Of a stretch of 45,853 nt of DNA, positions 44,661-45,853 are shown piece after piece. The translations under genes were made by a program, and so were the position numbers. Every line of letters starts with the position of its first letter. Positions within the stretch are counted from its first letter, which is position 1. The notes beneath the pieces were generated by a model that worked only from the letters and a program-made list of their open reading frames with translations, had not been told where the DNA came from and searched no databases. Source of the stretch: Verrucomicrobiia bacterium (lineage in GTDB: Bacteria; Verrucomicrobiota; Verrucomicrobiia; JABWAM01); contig JADZFN010000019.1 in the NCBI GenBank assembly GCA_020849895.1, positions 1 through 45,853 of the forward strand. The letters run 5' to 3'.

Positions 44661-45853
44661 GGGCGGGCATGCTCGGAGGACGCGCACGCGGATTCAATCC
44701 GTTTTCCTTCGATCCCTGCCGGGGAGTTGTTTTCTCGGTTCCTCTGGAGATGCGCATCCATCGCCGCCGCGGCACGCTTGCCGGCGCCCATCGCGAGGAT
44801 GACCGTGGCGCCCCCCGTGACGTTGTCGCCTCCCGCGAACACGCCCGGTTTTGTGGTCGCGCCGTCCCGGTCCGCCTCGAGGGTGCCGCGCTTCGTCACG
44901 CCCAGCCCTTCGGTGGTCTCGGGGACGATGCGGTTGGGGCGGTTGCCGAGGGCGACGATCACCGTATCCGCGTCGAGGACGAAGTTGGTGCCGGCGATAG
45001 GTTTTGGGCGACGCCGTCCCGAGGCGTCCGGCTCGTCGAGCGCCATGCGGACGCACTCCATGCCTTTCACCCAGCCGTCGCCGCGGTCGAGGAGCTTCAC
45101 CGGTCCGGCGAGAAAAAGGAATTCGAGGCCCTCCTCCATGCCGTGCTCGATCTCCTCGGCGCGCGCTGGCATCTCAGCACGGTCGCGGCGATAGACGACG
45201 AAGACCTTTTCGGTGCCGAGGCGCCGCGCCACGCGCGCAGCGTCCAACGCGGTGTTGCCTCCGCCGATCACGGCGACACGTTTTCCGACAAAGACCGGTG
45301 TGTGATGCCTTGGGAAATCATAGGCTTTCATCAGGTTCACCCGGAGGAGGAATTCGTTCGCCGAATAAACCCCGTTGAGCTGTTCGCCGGGGATGCCGAG
45401 CAGGATGGGGAGGCCGGCGCCGGTGCCGAGAAAGACGGCGGCGAACCCCTCCTCGAGCAGCTCCTCCACGGTGACCGTCTGCCCGACGAGCACGTTCGTG
45501 CGGATTTCCGCGCCCATCTCGCGGACCCGCTGGATTTCCTGGCGCACGATGTCTTTCGGCAGTCGAAACTCGGGGATCCCATACATGAGGACTCCGCCGG
45601 GTTCATGGAGCGCCTCGAAAATCGTCACGCGGTAGCCGCGCCGTAGCAGTTCCCCCGCCGCCGCGATCCCCGCAGGGCCCGACCCCACGACCGCCACCTT
45701 TTCCGGATGCGTGACGGGAAGCGCCGCGGCCGGGCCGTCGGCGCGCGTGCGCTCCCAGTCGCCGACGAAACGCTCGAGCCGCCCGATGGCGACCGGATCG
45801 CCCTTGAGTCCGAGGACACAGAGCTTCTCGCATTGGACTTCCTGCGGACAGAC
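44657..45853 (-). CDS. NAD(P)-binding GltD-type oxidoreductase (glutamate synthase small-subunit-like), partial
   Basis: The gene runs off the right edge; 398 residues and the stop are visible, the N-terminus is missing. The visible start carries part of the 4Fe-4S cluster binding region (CPQEVQCEKLCVLG), followed by the FAD site VAVVGSGPAGIAAAGELLRRG in part, EALHEPGGVLMYGIPEFRLPK in part, and the NAD(P) site VAVIGGGNTALDAARVARRLG in part, ending in GVFAGGDNVTGGATVILAMGAGKRAAAAM in part. This is the layout of GltD and its relatives (GltA-like, NfnB). The large glutamate synthase subunit is not visible, so GltD cannot be separated from ferredoxin-NADP transhydrogenase NfnB. Confidence 0.85.
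   Translation of the reverse strand, partial: VCPQEVQCEKLCVLGLKGDPVAIGRLERFVGDWERTRADGPAAALPVTHPEKVAVVGSGPAGIAAAGELLRRGYRVTIFEALHEPGGVLMYGIPEFRLPKDIVRQEIQRVREMGAEIRTNVLVGQTVTVEELLEEGFAAVFLGTGAGLPILLGIPGEQLNGVYSANEFLLRVNLMKAYDFPRHHTPVFVGKRVAVIGGGNTALDAARVARRLGTEKVFVVYRRDRAEMPARAEEIEHGMEEGLEFLFLAGPVKLLDRGDGWVKGMECVRMALDEPDASGRRRPKPIAGTNFVLDADTVIVALGNRPNRIVPETTEGLGVTKRGTLEADRDGATTKPGVFAGGDNVTGGATVILAMGAGKRAAAAMDAHLQRNRENNSPAGIEGKRIESACASSEHARP

Overview
The window is GC-rich bacterial chromosome with tightly packed genes, many ATGA-type overlaps, frequent GTG and TTG starts and often weak ribosome binding sites. The best clue to its origin is a large secreted protein made of autotransporter-associated beta-strand repeats with a C-terminal Pro-Glu-Pro sorting tail. 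Such proteins are typical of Verrucomicrobiota, Lentisphaerota/Kiritimatiellota and Planctomycetota, so I favour a PVC-superphylum Gram-negative bacterium. ExbB/ExbD, an efflux adaptor lipoprotein and O-acyltransferases fit that envelope. No rRNA, tRNA, CRISPR array, phage or intact transposase was seen.

Layout. 0.2-3.1 kb (+): hisC, a YqeY-like protein and hemL. 3.2-9.3 kb (-): a run of six genes (Gfo/Idh/MocA oxidoreductase, prs, mtnA, accA, a UVR-motif protein, a DUF3307 membrane protein). 9.4-11.8 kb: trpE facing the overlapping pair iscX-pyrE. 11.9-15 kb: exbB-exbD divergent from two Opp/Dpp-type permeases. 15-18.7 kb (-): a glycosyltransferase/six-hairpin fusion overlapping a GH130 enzyme. 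18.9-22.6 kb (+): an efflux-type adaptor lipoprotein with an OppC-like permease, a sparse gap, and a SpoIID-like protein. 22.6-22.9 kb: a 279-bp near-symmetric palindromic element. 22.9-30.1 kb: acs, an acyltransferase, a HAD protein, two Opp-type ATPases and proS. 30.2-33.7 kb (+): SDR, CoA-transferase and thiolase. 33.7-38.3 kb (+): two glycosyltransferases and two acyltransferase-3 proteins. 38.3-40.5 kb (-): one reading frame joining a low-molecular-weight tyrosine phosphatase, RpiB and serine hydroxymethyltransferase. 40.6-43.6 kb (-): the beta-strand-repeat PEP-CTERM protein. 44-45.85 kb (-): an SGNH hydrolase overlapping a GltD-type oxidoreductase cut by the window edge.

How the genes fit together. 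Most are core biosynthesis (His, Trp, haem, PRPP/pyrimidine, methionine salvage, fatty acids, one-carbon units). The SDR/CoA-transferase/thiolase set with acs forms a plausible acetoacetate/acetyl-CoA module. The glycosyltransferases and acyltransferases look like a surface-glycan cluster. A peptide-type ABC importer is present in pieces (permeases near 13-15 and 20 kb, ATPases near 27 kb), without a binding protein in the window.

The most unusual items are the PTP-RpiB-SHMT triple fusion and the palindromic element between the spoIID-like gene and acs. All functional calls come from reading motifs by eye; no database search was possible.
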